Below are positions 24,544 through 34,286 of a stretch of 64,000 nt of DNA, piece by piece. The first letter of the stretch is position 1; every line of letters begins with the position of its first letter. A program made the translations under genes and the position numbers. The stretch comes from Phaeobacter inhibens DSM 16374 (GTDB lineage: Bacteria > Pseudomonadota > Alphaproteobacteria > Rhodobacterales > Rhodobacteraceae), in contig NZ_KI421498.1 of NCBI RefSeq assembly GCF_000473105.1, positions 1,922,001-1,986,000 on the forward strand, written 5' to 3'. The notes beneath the pieces were generated by a model. That model saw only the letters and a program-made list of their open reading frames with translations, was not told the origin of the DNA and searched no databases.

Positions 24544-26979
24544 ATGAGCAGGCTTCCCGATGTCATCACGGATTGGTTCAGCACCCGTGGCTGGACCATT
24601 CATCCCCACCAGCAAGAGATGCTGGCGCGCGCCGATGATCCGGCGACATTGCTGATTGCCCCCACCGGTGGTGGCAAAACGATGGCTGGTTTCCTGCCAA
24701 CGCTGGCTGATCTCGCCACCGGCGACCACCAGGGTCTGCACACGCTCTATGTCTCGCCGCTGAAGGCGCTGGCGGCGGATATCAAACGCAACCTGGGCAC
24801 CCCGGTTGACGACATCGGCCTGCCCATCCGCATTGATGACCGCACCGGTGACACCCCCGCCAGCCGCAAGCGCAGCCAGCGCGCCGATCCCCCCCACATC
24901 CTGCTCACCACACCTGAAAGCCTTGCCCTGCTCACCTCTTACGAGGACGCGCCGCGCATGTTTGCGGGGCTGAAACGGGTGGTGCTGGATGAAATCCACG
25001 CCCTCGCCGACAGCAAACGCGGCGATCAACTGATGCTCGCCCTGACCCGGCTGCAAGCGATCTGCCCCGACATGCGCCGGGTCGGCCTTTCCGCCACCGT
25101 CGATGACCCCGGCGCCATCGCGCAATATCTGGCCCGCCACCCGGACCCCTGTGATATCGTGCTGGCCGATCCCGGCCCCGCCCCCGACATCCGGATGCTG
25201 CACACAGACGCGGCCCCGCCCTGGGCCGGTGGCGGTGCCGCCCATGCCATCCCTGCCGTGCTGGAACAGATCAAAGCGCACAGGACCACGCTGATCTTCC
25301 ACAACACCCGCGCCCAGGCCGAAATCTTCTTTCGCAATCTCTGGCTCGCCAATGATGACGCGCTGCCGATTGGCATCCACCACGGCTCGCTTGATCGGGT
25401 GCAGCGCGACCGGGTGGAGGCGGCAATGGTTCGGGGAGAGTTGCGCGCCGTAGTCTGCACCGGCTCACTTGATCTGGGCATCGACTGGGGGGATGTGGAT
25501 CTGGTGATCCAGATCGGCGCGCCAAAAAACGTCAAGCGACTGGTGCAGCGCATCGGACGCGCCAACCACCGCTACAACGCCCCCTCCAAGGCGCTGCTGG
25601 TGCCCGCCAACCGGTTTGAGGTGGTGGAATGCCGCGCCGCCCTTGAGGCGGTTGAGGCAGGCACGCTGGACGGATCGCCACGCTCCCCCGGCCCCCGCGA
25701 CGTCCTGTGTCAGCACATCCTGATCCACGCGTGCGCCGGTCCCTTTGCTGCCCATGATCTGTTTGCTGAGGTCACCGGCGCTGGCGCCTATGCCAGCCTC
25801 ACCCGCGCAGAGTTCGACGCCTGCCTCGACTTCTGCGCCACCGGCGGCTACGCGCTACGGGTCTATGACCAATGGCAACGGCTGCTGCAGCGCCCCGACG
25901 GGCTGTGGCAGCTGCGGGACCCCCGCGCCGCCCGCCGTATCCGCATGAATATCGGCACCATTCAGGACGCCGACCTCCTGAAAGTCAGGCTCAAACGCAG
26001 CCGTGGTGGCAAACCGCTGGGGGAAATTGAGGAAGCCTTTGCCGCCACTCTGACCCCCGGAGATACCTTTCTCATCGGTGGGCAGGTGGTACGCTATGAG
26101 AGCTTGCGTGAAATGACGGTGGAGGTCAGTCGCAATGCCAGCAAGACGCCCAAGGTGGCAGTCTTCTCCGGCACCAAATTTGCCACCTCGACCCAGCTCA
26201 GCACCCGCATTCTGGATATCTTGCAACGCGACAGCTGGCCCGATCTGCCACCGCACACCGCTGATTGGCTGGCCTTGCAACGCGAGGTCTCGCAGTTGCC
26301 CCGCCGGGGCCAGCTGCTGCTCGAAAGCTTCCCCTTCCGGGGCCGCGAACACCTTTGCATCTACGGCTTTGCCGGGCGCAATGCGATGCAGACCCTCGGT
26401 CTGTTGCTGACCAAACGCATGGAGGAGCTGTCGCTCGACCCGCTGGGCTTTGTCGCCACCGATTATGCCACGCTGATCTGGGGTCTCAGCCCGGTTGACG
26501 ACCCCGCCCCCCTGTTCGACCCGGACAAACTGCGCGCCGGTCTCGATGGCTGGCTGGCGGACAACGCGGTGATGAAACGCAGCTTTCGCGCGGTGGCCAA
26601 TATCGCAGGCCTCATCGAACGCAACACCCCCGGCCAGCGCAAGAGCGGCCGTCAGGCGACGTTCTCCTCTGACATCCTCTACGACACATTGCGCAAATAT
26701 GATCCCGATCACCTGCTTCTGGACATCACACGGCAGGAGGCGCTTGGCGGTCTGGTGGACTTCGGCCGTATTGAGGAGATGCTGACGCGCATCAACGGAA
26801 ACATCACCCTCAACCGCCTGTCGCAGATCTCGCCCCTTGCAGCCCCCCTGCTGCTTGAGGTCGGCAAGGTCCCGGTAAAAGGCGCGGCACAGGAAAAATT
26901 GCTGCAACGCGAGACCGAAGATCTGATGCGACTCGCCGGGCTGGCAGCGCTTGAAGCCCCGGCCGCACCAGAGCTTTGA
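24544..26979 (+). CDS. Ligase-associated DEXH-box DNA helicase (Lhr-like)
   Basis: An 811-aa superfamily 2 helicase of the Lhr-core type found in mycobacterial-style DNA-damage operons with an ATP-dependent ligase, an exonuclease and PdeM. Walker A is APTGGGKT (Lys45), the DEAH-like box is LDEIHALADSKRG, and motif VI is QRIGRANHRYN; a large C-terminal Lhr domain follows. It starts 24 bp after the palindromes. Its usual partner pdeM follows at 51 bp, but the ligase and exonuclease genes are not in this window. Confidence 0.92.
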   Translation: MSRLPDVITDWFSTRGWTIHPHQQEMLARADDPATLLIAPTGGGKTMAGFLPTLADLATGDHQGLHTLYVSPLKALAADIKRNLGTPVDDIGLPIRIDDRTGDTPASRKRSQRADPPHILLTTPESLALLTSYEDAPRMFAGLKRVVLDEIHALADSKRGDQLMLALTRLQAICPDMRRVGLSATVDDPGAIAQYLARHPDPCDIVLADPGPAPDIRMLHTDAAPPWAGGGAAHAIPAVLEQIKAHRTTLIFHNTRAQAEIFFRNLWLANDDALPIGIHHGSLDRVQRDRVEAAMVRGELRAVVCTGSLDLGIDWGDVDLVIQIGAPKNVKRLVQRIGRANHRYNAPSKALLVPANRFEVVECRAALEAVEAGTLDGSPRSPGPRDVLCQHILIHACAGPFAAHDLFAEVTGAGAYASLTRAEFDACLDFCATGGYALRVYDQWQRLLQRPDGLWQLRDPRAARRIRMNIGTIQDADLLKVRLKRSRGGKPLGEIEEAFAATLTPGDTFLIGGQVVRYESLREMTVEVSRNASKTPKVAVFSGTKFATSTQLSTRILDILQRDSWPDLPPHTADWLALQREVSQLPRRGQLLLESFPFRGREHLCIYGFAGRNAMQTLGLLLTKRMEELSLDPLGFVATDYATLIWGLSPVDDPAPLFDPDKLRAGLDGWLADNAVMKRSFRAVANIAGLIERNTPGQRKSGRQATFSSDILYDTLRKYDPDHLLLDITRQEALGGLVDFGRIEEMLTRINGNITLNRLSQISPLAAPLLLEVGKVPVKGAAQEKLLQRETEDLMRLAGLAALEAPAAPEL

Positions 26980-27030
26980 CTCCGATAGACAGACTTGCAC
27001 CGTCCCGAAAAACCAGCGATCAGAGCAGCC

Positions 27031-27705
27031 ATGACCGGCTATGATTTCTCCCTCGCAGACCAGCAGCTCACAGCGCTTGGCTCCGGCGCGCTCTGGTGGC
27101 AGGCGCGCAGACTGCTCTGCGTCGCCGATCTTCACTTGGGAAAATCCGAACGCCAGCTCAGACGCGGCGGCACCGCCCTGCCCCCCTATGAGACTCGCGA
27201 CACGCTTGAGCGTCTCGCAGCGGTGATCGACCAGACACGCCCCGAAACGGTCATCTGCCTCGGCGACAGTTTCGACGATAATGCCGCAACCGCAGCCTTG
27301 TCAGATGCCGACCAAACCCGTCTCGACCAGCTGATCGCGGCCCACCGCTGGATCTGGATCACCGGCAACCATGACCCCGCCCCCACCGGGTTGGCGGGCG
27401 AGGCACATGACAGCCTGACCCTCGGCCCGCTGCTGTTTCGTCACATCGCCGAACCCACATTTACAAGCGAGAGCGCAACAGACGTCACCGCTGAAATCTC
27501 CGGGCATTACCACCCCAAGGCCCGCCTGCGTGGCAACGCGCGACCGGCATTTCTCGCAGATCACCAGCGCCTGATCCTGCCCGCCTTCGGCACCTATACC
27601 GGCGGCCTCTGCACCACCCATGACGCGCTGCGGGATCTGATGTCGCCACGGGCCCTGGCGATTCTCACCGGCCCGCGCCCACTGCCCTGCCCGATGCCGC
27701 GCTGA
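27031..27705 (+). CDS. pdeM: Ligase-associated endonuclease/phosphoesterase PdeM
   Basis: A 224-aa calcineurin-like metallophosphoesterase. Metal-binding motifs appear in order: DLHLGKSE, GDSFDD, GNHD and GHYHPK. The ATG at 27031 gives the family-typical short N-terminus; the Shine-Dalgarno is weak. Placement 51 bp behind the Lhr-like helicase matches the known DNA-damage response pair. It likely processes DNA ends or nicked intermediates for repair; the exact substrate is not evident. Confidence 0.92.
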   Translation: MTGYDFSLADQQLTALGSGALWWQARRLLCVADLHLGKSERQLRRGGTALPPYETRDTLERLAAVIDQTRPETVICLGDSFDDNAATAALSDADQTRLDQLIAAHRWIWITGNHDPAPTGLAGEAHDSLTLGPLLFRHIAEPTFTSESATDVTAEISGHYHPKARLRGNARPAFLADHQRLILPAFGTYTGGLCTTHDALRDLMSPRALAILTGPRPLPCPMPR

Positions 27706-27791
27706 CCCTCTGCAATAGATCTGCGCGCAGCGTCACATCCCCATCGCAGCATGCGTGGTCTATGCTGGCTGCACATGTGAAAGGGACCGCC

Positions 27792-28202
27792 ATGATCGAA
27801 CAGCGCATCCGCGACAGTTTTGCCAAACAGACCATGATGCAGACGCTGGGCGCAAATATTGCAGAGGTCGGCGAAGGCACCGTCACCATCTCCGCGCCCA
27901 TCCTGCCGGGCAGCCGCCAGCAACACGGGGTGGCCCATGCCGCCCTCAGCTTTGCCATCGGTGACAGTGCCGCAGGTTACGCCGCCCTCACCCTGATGCC
28001 CGAGGACAGCGAGGTCATGACAGCCGAGATGAAGATCAACCTCCTCGCACCGGGCGCGGGCGATCTTCTGCGTGCCACCGGCAAGGTCATCAAACCCGGC
28101 CGCCGCCTGATCATCGTCACCGCCGAAGTCTATGCCATCACCGGCGCAGAGGAAAAACTGATCGCCGTTCTGCAGGGCACAATGGTGCCGGTGTCAGTCT
28201 AA
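27792..28202 (+). CDS. PaaI-type hotdog thioesterase
   Basis: A 136-aa hotdog-fold acyl-CoA thioesterase. The signature segment is QQHGVAHAALSFAIGDSAAG, matching the PaaI/YigI pattern around the active-site helix, followed by MTAEMKINLLAPG, a typical central strand. GGGA precedes the ATG at 27792; a longer frame from 27762 lacks this support. Substrate is unknown. It stands alone between pdeM and the convergent folD. Confidence 0.85.
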   Translation: MIEQRIRDSFAKQTMMQTLGANIAEVGEGTVTISAPILPGSRQQHGVAHAALSFAIGDSAAGYAALTLMPEDSEVMTAEMKINLLAPGAGDLLRATGKVIKPGRRLIIVTAEVYAITGAEEKLIAVLQGTMVPVSV

Positions 28203-28230
28203 GCGCCGCTACCCGTCACCTTTCCCAAAA

Positions 28231-28294
28231 ATACTCCCGCCCGCTGCCCGTCAGGCGGCTTTGCCGCTGAGAGGGGGGCATCCGACAGGAGTAT
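28231..28294. repeat. Nested inverted repeat between convergent genes
   Basis: ATACTCC (28231-28237) pairs with GGAGTAT (28288-28294), enclosing a smaller GGCGGC-TTT-GCCGC hairpin near 28255-28268. It lies between the thioesterase and folD, which converge, so it can serve as a two-way terminator. Similar nested palindromes built on short conserved words occur elsewhere in the window (49265-49358). Confidence 0.55.
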
Positions 28295-28325
28295 CAAACG
28301 TTACCGTTGTGGTTTTGCGCGGGGT

Positions 28326-29228
28326 TTACGCAGTCAGGCCTTCCGGCTCTGCCAGCCCATTGGCGCGGCAGCAGGCGGTCACGGTGTTGGCCAACAGGCA
28401 GGCAATGGTCATCGGGCCAACGCCGCCGGGCACCGGGGTGATCGCGCCTGCGCGCTCGGCGCAGCTGGCGTAATCCACATCCCCCACCAGCTTCATCTTG
28501 CCTTCGCCCTTTTCAGGCGCGGGGATACGGTTGATGCCCACGTCGATCACGGTGGCGCCTTCCTTGATCCAATCGCCCGGCACCATTTCCGGACGACCCA
28601 CAGCAGCAACCACGATATCCGCGCGGCGAACAACATCCGGCAAATCCTTGGTGCGGGAATGCGCGATGGTCACGGTGCAGCTGTCCCCCAAGAGGAGCTG
28701 CGCCATCGGCTTGCCGACGATATTGGAACGGCCAATCACAACCGCGTCCATGCCCGACAGCGAGCCGTGATAGTCGCGCAGCATCATCAGGCAGCCCAAG
28801 GGCGTGCAGGGCACCATGCTCTTTTGACCCGTGCCCAGCAGACCCACGTTGGAAATGTGGAACCCGTCCACGTCCTTCTCCGGCGCGATGGAATTGATGA
28901 TCAGATCTTCGTTCAAATGACCGGGCAGCGGCAGCTGAACCAGAATACCATGGACCGAGGGGTCGTTGTTCAGCGTGTCAACAACCGCCAGAAGATCCGC
29001 CTCAGAGGTGTCAGCATCCATCTTATGTTCAAAGGAATTCATGCCAACTTCAACGGTCTGCTTGCCTTTGGAGCGCACATAGACCTGGCTTGCCGGGTCT
29101 TCGCCCACCAGCACCACGGCCAGACCGGGGGTGATGTCGTGCTCTTCCTTCAGCCGGGCCACGTGGCCTGCCACCTTTTCACGTACGGTGGCGGCAAAGG
29201 CCTTCCCGTCGATGATATTCGCTGCCAT
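28326..29228 (-). CDS. folD: Bifunctional methylenetetrahydrofolate dehydrogenase/cyclohydrolase
   Basis: Interconverts 5,10-methylene-, methenyl- and 10-formyl-tetrahydrofolate. The 300-aa protein has the catalytic lysine in YVRSKGKQ, the GRSNIVGKP dinucleotide-site motif and the PGGVGPMT signature. The ATG at 29228 is backed by GAGGAC at normal spacing; the frame open to 29255 is not needed. It lies downstream of fhs and the chorismate mutase on the same strand. With Fhs it links formate to serine and purine one-carbon units. Confidence 0.97.
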   Translation of the reverse strand: MAANIIDGKAFAATVREKVAGHVARLKEEHDITPGLAVVLVGEDPASQVYVRSKGKQTVEVGMNSFEHKMDADTSEADLLAVVDTLNNDPSVHGILVQLPLPGHLNEDLIINSIAPEKDVDGFHISNVGLLGTGQKSMVPCTPLGCLMMLRDYHGSLSGMDAVVIGRSNIVGKPMAQLLLGDSCTVTIAHSRTKDLPDVVRRADIVVAAVGRPEMVPGDWIKEGATVIDVGINRIPAPEKGEGKMKLVGDVDYASCAERAGAITPVPGGVGPMTIACLLANTVTACCRANGLAEPEGLTA

Positions 29229-29268
29229 TGCTTTTGTCCTCTTGCTGCGCGCCACATAGGGCTGCGCG

Positions 29269-29574
29269 TTACTCCTCGCGGATCACCCGTGCCTCACGGG
29301 CAATCGACCATTCTACCAGCTGGCGCCACAAGCTCTCGACCAGATCGGGGTCTAGCCCCGCAGCGCTGGCCGTGGTCCGGGCGTTTGCAACCACCTCTTC
29401 GACGCGGGCCGGAATGCGCGCAGGCCAGTTGTTGGCCGTCTTCAGCGCGATCGCGCGGTCGATATAGCCCGCCCGTTCTGCCAGCAGCGCAATCAGATCC
29501 CGGTCCAGCCTGTCGATCTGCTGCCGCAGTGCTGGCATATCAGCACAGTCTTGTGGCGGGTGTCGGTCAGTCAT
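29269..29574 (-). CDS. Chorismate mutase (AroQ class)
   Basis: Converts chorismate to prephenate for phenylalanine and tyrosine. The 101-aa all-alpha protein shows the AroQ pattern: [20 protein letters not shown], then AIALKTANN with the active-site lysine, and a C-terminal [16 protein letters not shown] at 29581-29584 is 7 nt before the ATG at 29574; a TTG two codons up is less likely. It sits between fhs and folD, a steady Rhodobacterales arrangement. It is a stand-alone domain and could also be a pyruvate-lyase-type homologue. Confidence 0.88.
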   Translation of the reverse strand: MTDRHPPQDCADMPALRQQIDRLDRDLIALLAERAGYIDRAIALKTANNWPARIPARVEEVVANARTTASAAGLDPDLVESLWRQLVEWSIAREARVIREE

Positions 29575-29584
29575 CTTCAAACTC

Positions 29585-29615
29585 CTGCGGCCCGGGGAGG
29601 CTCCCCGGGCCGCAG
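29585..29615 (-). promoter_or_regulatory. Strong intercistronic hairpin between fhs and chorismate mutase
   Basis: CTGCGGCCCGGGGAG (29585-29599) is the exact reverse complement of CTCCCCGGGCCGCAG (29601-29615). On the transcript it falls after the fhs stop and directly beside the GGAG ribosome binding site of the chorismate mutase. No U run follows, so it more likely protects fhs mRNA or limits downstream translation than ends transcription. Confidence 0.65.
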
Positions 29616-29632
29616 ATTGCCTATTTCAGGCC

Positions 29633-31309
29633 TTAGAACAAGCCTTCGATCTGGCCATCATCGTTCAGGCGGATGCTTTCCGACGCAGGTTTACGTGGCA
29701 GACCCGGCATGGTCATGATCTCGCCGCAGACTGCGACGATGAAACCGGCACCCGCCGACAGACGTACTTCACGGACAGGAACCGAATGGCCGGTTGGTGC
29801 GCCGCGCAGGGACGGATCGGTCGAGAAGGAATACTGGGTTTTCGCCATGCAGACCGGCAGGTTGCCATAGCCCGCTTCTTCCCATTCTTTCAGCTGGTTG
29901 CGGATCTTGTTGTCGGCCAGAACCTCGTCAGCACGGTAGATGCGCTTGGCGATGGTTTCGATCTTCTCAAACAGCGGCATGTCGTCGGGGTAGATCGGTG
30001 CAAAGTTGGCCGAGCCACCTTCGATGATTTCCACGACTTTTTCGGCCAGCGGTGCCGAGCCTTCAGATCCCAGTTCCCAGTGGCGCGACAGCACCGCTTC
30101 AACACCATGAGTGGCGGCGTAGGCTTTAACGGCCTCCACTTCCGCATCAGTGTCGGTCACGAAGTGGTTGATTGCGACAACAACCGGCACACCAAAGGAT
30201 TTGATGTTCTCGATGTGGCGACCAAGGTTGGCACAGCCGGAGTTCACGGCGTCGACATTCTCAGCGCCCAGATCCGCCTTGGCGACGCCGCCGTTCATCT
30301 TCATCGCGCGCACGGTGGCAACCAGCACAACCGCGGACGGTGCGATGCCTGCCTTGCGGCATTTGATGTTCATGAACTTCTCGGCACCAAGATCCGCACC
30401 AAAGCCTGCTTCGGTGACGACATAGTCGGCGACTTTCAGCGCGGTCTTGGTTGCGATCACGGAGTTACAGCCATGTGCGATGTTCGCGAACGGGCCACCG
30501 TGGACAAAGGCCGGGTTGTTTTCGAGGGTCTGCACCAGGTTCGGCTGCATTGCGTCTTTCAGCAGAACGGTCATTGCGCCTTCTGCCTTGATGTCGCGGC
30601 AGTAAACCGGGGTCTTGTCGCGGCGATAGGCCACGATGATGTCGCCCAGACGCTTTTCCAGATCCTTCAGATCATTGGCCAGGCAGAGGATCGCCATAAC
30701 TTCGGATGCCACGGTGATGTCAAAGCCGGTTTCGCGCGGGAAGCCGTTCGACACCCCACCGAGCGAGGCAGTGATCTGACGCAGGGCGCGGTCGTTCATG
30801 TCGACCACACGACGCCATGCCACACGACGGATGTCGATTTCGCACTCATTGCCCCAGTAGATGTGGTTGTCGATCATCGCCGACAGCAGCGAGTGGGCAG
30901 AGGTGATGGCGTGGAAGTCACCGGTGAAGTGGAGGTTCATTTCCTCCATCGGAACAACCTGTGCGTAACCGCCACCTGCGGCGCCCCCCTTCATACCGAA
31001 GTTCGGGCCGAGGCTCGCTTCGCGGATACAGATCATCGCGTTTTTGCCGATGCGGTTCAGGCCGTCGCCCAGACCCACGGTGGTGGTGGTCTTGCCTTCG
31101 CCCGCCGGGGTCGGGTTGATCGCGGTTACCAGGATCAGCTTGCCGTCTTCCTTCGACTGCACCGAGTTGATGAACTCCTGGCTCACCTTCGCCTTGTCGT
31201 GGCCATAGGGCAGCAGATCGTCGCTGGAGATGCCGATCTTTTCACCGATTTCCTGGATCGGACGCTTCTGCGCCTCGCGGGCGATTTCGATGTCACTCTT
31301 GTAGCTCAT
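29633..31309 (-). CDS. fhs: Formate-tetrahydrofolate ligase
   Basis: Makes 10-formyl-tetrahydrofolate from formate, ATP and tetrahydrofolate. The 558-aa length is normal. The P-loop is [18 protein letters not shown] near residues 66-83, followed by [20 protein letters not shown]-type active-site loops. AGGAA precedes the ATG. It leads a likely fhs-chorismate mutase-folD operon. In Roseobacters this pathway serves demethylation of methylated compounds such as DMSP and glycine betaine, which release one-carbon units; that use is inference here. Confidence 0.97.
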   Translation of the reverse strand: MSYKSDIEIAREAQKRPIQEIGEKIGISSDDLLPYGHDKAKVSQEFINSVQSKEDGKLILVTAINPTPAGEGKTTTTVGLGDGLNRIGKNAMICIREASLGPNFGMKGGAAGGGYAQVVPMEEMNLHFTGDFHAITSAHSLLSAMIDNHIYWGNECEIDIRRVAWRRVVDMNDRALRQITASLGGVSNGFPRETGFDITVASEVMAILCLANDLKDLEKRLGDIIVAYRRDKTPVYCRDIKAEGAMTVLLKDAMQPNLVQTLENNPAFVHGGPFANIAHGCNSVIATKTALKVADYVVTEAGFGADLGAEKFMNIKCRKAGIAPSAVVLVATVRAMKMNGGVAKADLGAENVDAVNSGCANLGRHIENIKSFGVPVVVAINHFVTDTDAEVEAVKAYAATHGVEAVLSRHWELGSEGSAPLAEKVVEIIEGGSANFAPIYPDDMPLFEKIETIAKRIYRADEVLADNKIRNQLKEWEEAGYGNLPVCMAKTQYSFSTDPSLRGAPTGHSVPVREVRLSAGAGFIVAVCGEIMTMPGLPRKPASESIRLNDDGQIEGLF

Positions 31310-31531
31310 GGCCGGGTTCCTGAATTGTGAGGTCTCGAATGGACAGGCACAGCCGTGCCGGTTTCCCGCAAGACTTAGCCCTTCTGCGACATTCGATGCG
31401 CGTGATTTCCGACATGATCAGGCATTGAAACGGCGTTCACTCACCCTAGGGCAGCCAAAGATCGCCAATCGTGTCAGGCCGACGCCTATACGCAACCCCG
31501 ATGGGCAGATTGGCCCGACTCAAGCCGGACC

Positions 31532-32110
31532 TCAGGGCGCCCAGGCCGGTTGATCCGGCACAAACAGGCGCAGGGTTTCCCCCGCTTTCAGCACGCCGGG
31601 CCGTTCCACCCAGGCCATCACACCGCGTCTGCCGGTGGCTGCTGGCTTGAACTTCGGACCAAAGCCCGCGTGGTCCTTCTCGATTTCCTTGGCCGGGAAA
31701 ATGCAGGGACGGTTTTCAATATCCACCGTCAGGGTCACCCCATCCGGCCCCTGCAACCGGCTGGACGGCGGCAGATGGCTGAGGTCGGGAATACCGCGCA
31801 GCACCAGCGTCGCCCCAAGATGGACGGGATCAATCCGCTCCATCCCCATATCAGAGGCGATCAACGCCAGCTCTTCTTCCGACAGGATGCTGATCTGGCG
31901 CAGGTTGCGGATTTCCGTGCCCTCGGGATGCAGGTTGCGCACCCGCACACAGGAGGCCCGCAAGGCACCTTCGTGGCGCTCACCCGCGATACCGTCAAAG
32001 CCCAGCGTCAGCTGATCCTGCTGTTCGGACCGCAGCCCACCGGTGGCAGCCGGAACATAGCCGATCCAGGTCACCTCTCCCTGAAACTCGGTTTCGCGCA
32101 TCACTGGCAT
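31532..32110 (-). CDS. MOSC-domain protein
   Basis: A 192-aa stand-alone MOSC-domain protein. The family includes the C-terminal domain of molybdenum cofactor sulfurase and binds or transfers sulfur/Moco. Visible features are the N-terminal GLRSEQQDQLTLGFDGIAGE region, the central NLRQISILSEEEL and a C-terminal GRRGVMAWVERPG with no obvious conserved cysteine beyond CVRV and PCIFP. GGAG lies 8 nt before the ATG at 32110. Monocistronic. Substrate unknown. Confidence 0.8.
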   Translation of the reverse strand: MPVMRETEFQGEVTWIGYVPAATGGLRSEQQDQLTLGFDGIAGERHEGALRASCVRVRNLHPEGTEIRNLRQISILSEEELALIASDMGMERIDPVHLGATLVLRGIPDLSHLPPSSRLQGPDGVTLTVDIENRPCIFPAKEIEKDHAGFGPKFKPAATGRRGVMAWVERPGVLKAGETLRLFVPDQPAWAP

Positions 32111-32232
32111 GGGGGCATCTCCACTGCAAAATATCCTGACAAATCAGCGCCACCATAGGCACGCACCCTGTTCCTGACCAGCCCCGGAACAACCTCTGTG
32201 GGTCACTGTCAGCCGACCAAAGGCAGCGCATC

Positions 32233-32264
32233 AAAAAACCCGGCCACCTGTGGGGTGACCGGGT
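32233..32264 (-). terminator. Rho-independent terminator of ftsH
   Basis: Read on the minus strand, ACCCGG-x-CACC pairs with GGTG-x-CCGGGT and ends in a run of six T (A33-A38 on the plus strand). It stands about 30 bp after the ftsH stop and marks the end of the long Tol-Pal transcription block. Confidence 0.8.
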
Positions 32265-32295
32265 CTGATTGTGCAGTATTCCGGGTGCCTTACCG

Positions 32296-34209
32296 TCAGG
32301 AGGACGGCTCCGGCGCCATGCCGTCATCCGATGTGGATTTCTTCGGCTTGGCCTTCGGAATCGCGGTGACAGAGGCGCCGCCGGTATCGGCATCGTCGCC
32401 CTCATCCTCGCCCGCCTGCGGCGGTTCGCCCTTCATGACGCGTTTGATCTCGTCACCGGTGAGGGTCTCATACTCCAGCAGCCCCTGCGCCAGCCGTTCC
32501 CATTCCTCATTCTTATCCTTGAGGATCTGCAACGCCTGATCATAGCCCTGCTGGATAAAGCGCTTCACCTCATCCTCGATCAGCTCTTTGGTGTTGGCTG
32601 AGACCGAGAAGCCAGCCGTATTGCCGGAGTAGCCCTCATGCGCTTCGGCGTAGTCGATATTGCCGACCTTGTCCGACATACCCCAGCGCAGCACCATGGC
32701 ACGCGCCAGCTGGCTGGCCTGCTGGATGTCGCCCGCCGGACCGTTGGAGACATGGTCCTCACCGTATTTGATCACCTCAGCAGCCTTACCCGCCATGGTC
32801 ATCGCCAGTTTCTGCTGACATTCATCACGGTGATAGTTCAGACGGTCCATTTCTGGCAGTGACACCACCATACCCAGCGCACCACCGCGCGGGATGATCG
32901 TCGCCTTGTAGACCGGATCGCACAGCGGCAGCGCCATACCCACGACGGCATGACCCGATTCATGATAGGCGGTTTTTTCCTTCTGGTCCTGCGTCAGCAC
33001 CATGGAGCGGCGCTCCGCCCCCATCATCACCTTGTCCTTGGCTGATTCGAAATCTTCCATGGTGACAAAGCGACGACCGACACGGGCCGCCATCAGCGCC
33101 GCCTCATTCACAAGGTTGGCCAGATCCGCGCCCGAGAACCCGGGGGTACCGCGGGCGATGATGCGCAGATCAACGTCGGGACCAAGCGGAGTTTTGCGCG
33201 CATGCACGCCGAGGATCTTCTCACGGCCCTTGATGTCAGGGTTGCCGACGGTGACGTTACGGTCAAACCGGCCCGGACGCAGCAAGGCAGGGTCCAGAAC
33301 ATCCTTGCGGTTGGTGGCCGCCAGGATGATCACGCCTTCGTTGGCCTCAAAACCGTCCATCTCAACCAGCAGCTGGTTCAGCGTCTGCTCACGCTCATCA
33401 TTGCCGCCGCCGTAACCGGCGCCACGGTGGCGACCCACCGCGTCGATCTCGTCGATGAAGACAATACAAGGCGCGTTTTTCTTCGCCTGTTCGAACATGT
33501 CGCGCACACGGGATGCACCGACACCGACGAACATCTCAACAAAGTCGGAACCGGAGATGGTGAAGAACGGCACACCCGCCTCACCGGCAATGGCCCGCGC
33601 CAGCAGCGTTTTACCAGTGCCCGGAGGGCCCACCAGCAAGGCGCCTTTGGGGATCTTGCCGCCGAGGCGCGAGAATTTCTGCGGGTTGCGCAGGAATTCA
33701 ACGATCTCTTCCAGCTCTTCCTTGGCCTCATCAATGCCCGCAACATCGTCGAAGGTCACGCGACCGTGCTTTTCGGTCAGCATCTTGGCCTTTGACTTGC
33801 CAAAGCCCATGGCGCCACCTTTGCCGCCACCCTGCATCCGGTTCATGAAATAGATCCAGACACCAATCAGCAGCAGGAAGGGCAACAGCGTCAGCAGGAA
33901 TGACTGAAACCCGGACTGCTGCTGTTTTTCAGCGCGCACCGGGATGTTGTTGTCGATCAACAGCGTGGTCACCTCGGCATCGCCGGGTTTGATGGTCATG
34001 AAATTCTGGCCGTCCGACGTGGTGTAGCGAACCTGTTCGCCATCCAGCGTCACAGTGCTGACATTGCCGTTTTCAACCGCGCTGACAAAATCAGAAAAAG
34101 TCTTCTCTCGGCTCTGCATGGTGCTGCCGGAACCACTGAACAAGTTGAACAGCGCCAAGACGAGCACAAACAGAACAACCCAAAAGGCGATATTGCGTAC
34201 GTTGCCCAA
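32296..34209 (-). CDS. ftsH: ATP-dependent zinc metalloprotease FtsH
   Basis: Membrane-anchored AAA+ protease for quality control of membrane and regulatory proteins. The 637-aa protein has two N-terminal helices (about 6-24 and 102-120) flanking a periplasmic domain, Walker A GPPGTGKT, Walker B IVFIDEID, the second region of homology, and the zinc motif HESGH. The start is TTG at 34209, with GGAG 7 nt upstream; the encoded [11 protein letters not shown] matches the family N-terminus. An acidic, low-complexity C-terminal tail ends the protein. It closes the tilS-ftsH end of the Tol-Pal block. Confidence 0.97.
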   Translation of the reverse strand: MGNVRNIAFWVVLFVLVLALFNLFSGSGSTMQSREKTFSDFVSAVENGNVSTVTLDGEQVRYTTSDGQNFMTIKPGDAEVTTLLIDNNIPVRAEKQQQSGFQSFLLTLLPFLLLIGVWIYFMNRMQGGGKGGAMGFGKSKAKMLTEKHGRVTFDDVAGIDEAKEELEEIVEFLRNPQKFSRLGGKIPKGALLVGPPGTGKTLLARAIAGEAGVPFFTISGSDFVEMFVGVGASRVRDMFEQAKKNAPCIVFIDEIDAVGRHRGAGYGGGNDEREQTLNQLLVEMDGFEANEGVIILAATNRKDVLDPALLRPGRFDRNVTVGNPDIKGREKILGVHARKTPLGPDVDLRIIARGTPGFSGADLANLVNEAALMAARVGRRFVTMEDFESAKDKVMMGAERRSMVLTQDQKEKTAYHESGHAVVGMALPLCDPVYKATIIPRGGALGMVVSLPEMDRLNYHRDECQQKLAMTMAGKAAEVIKYGEDHVSNGPAGDIQQASQLARAMVLRWGMSDKVGNIDYAEAHEGYSGNTAGFSVSANTKELIEDEVKRFIQQGYDQALQILKDKNEEWERLAQGLLEYETLTGDEIKRVMKGEPPQAGEDEGDDADTGGASVTAIPKAKPKKSTSDDGMAPEPSS

Positions 34210-34286
34210 GGAAAGTCTCCCAATATGCGAGGCGCACCTGGCAGGCCGCCTTCGTTGCCTCTAAAATAGGGATACTTCACTGAGGT

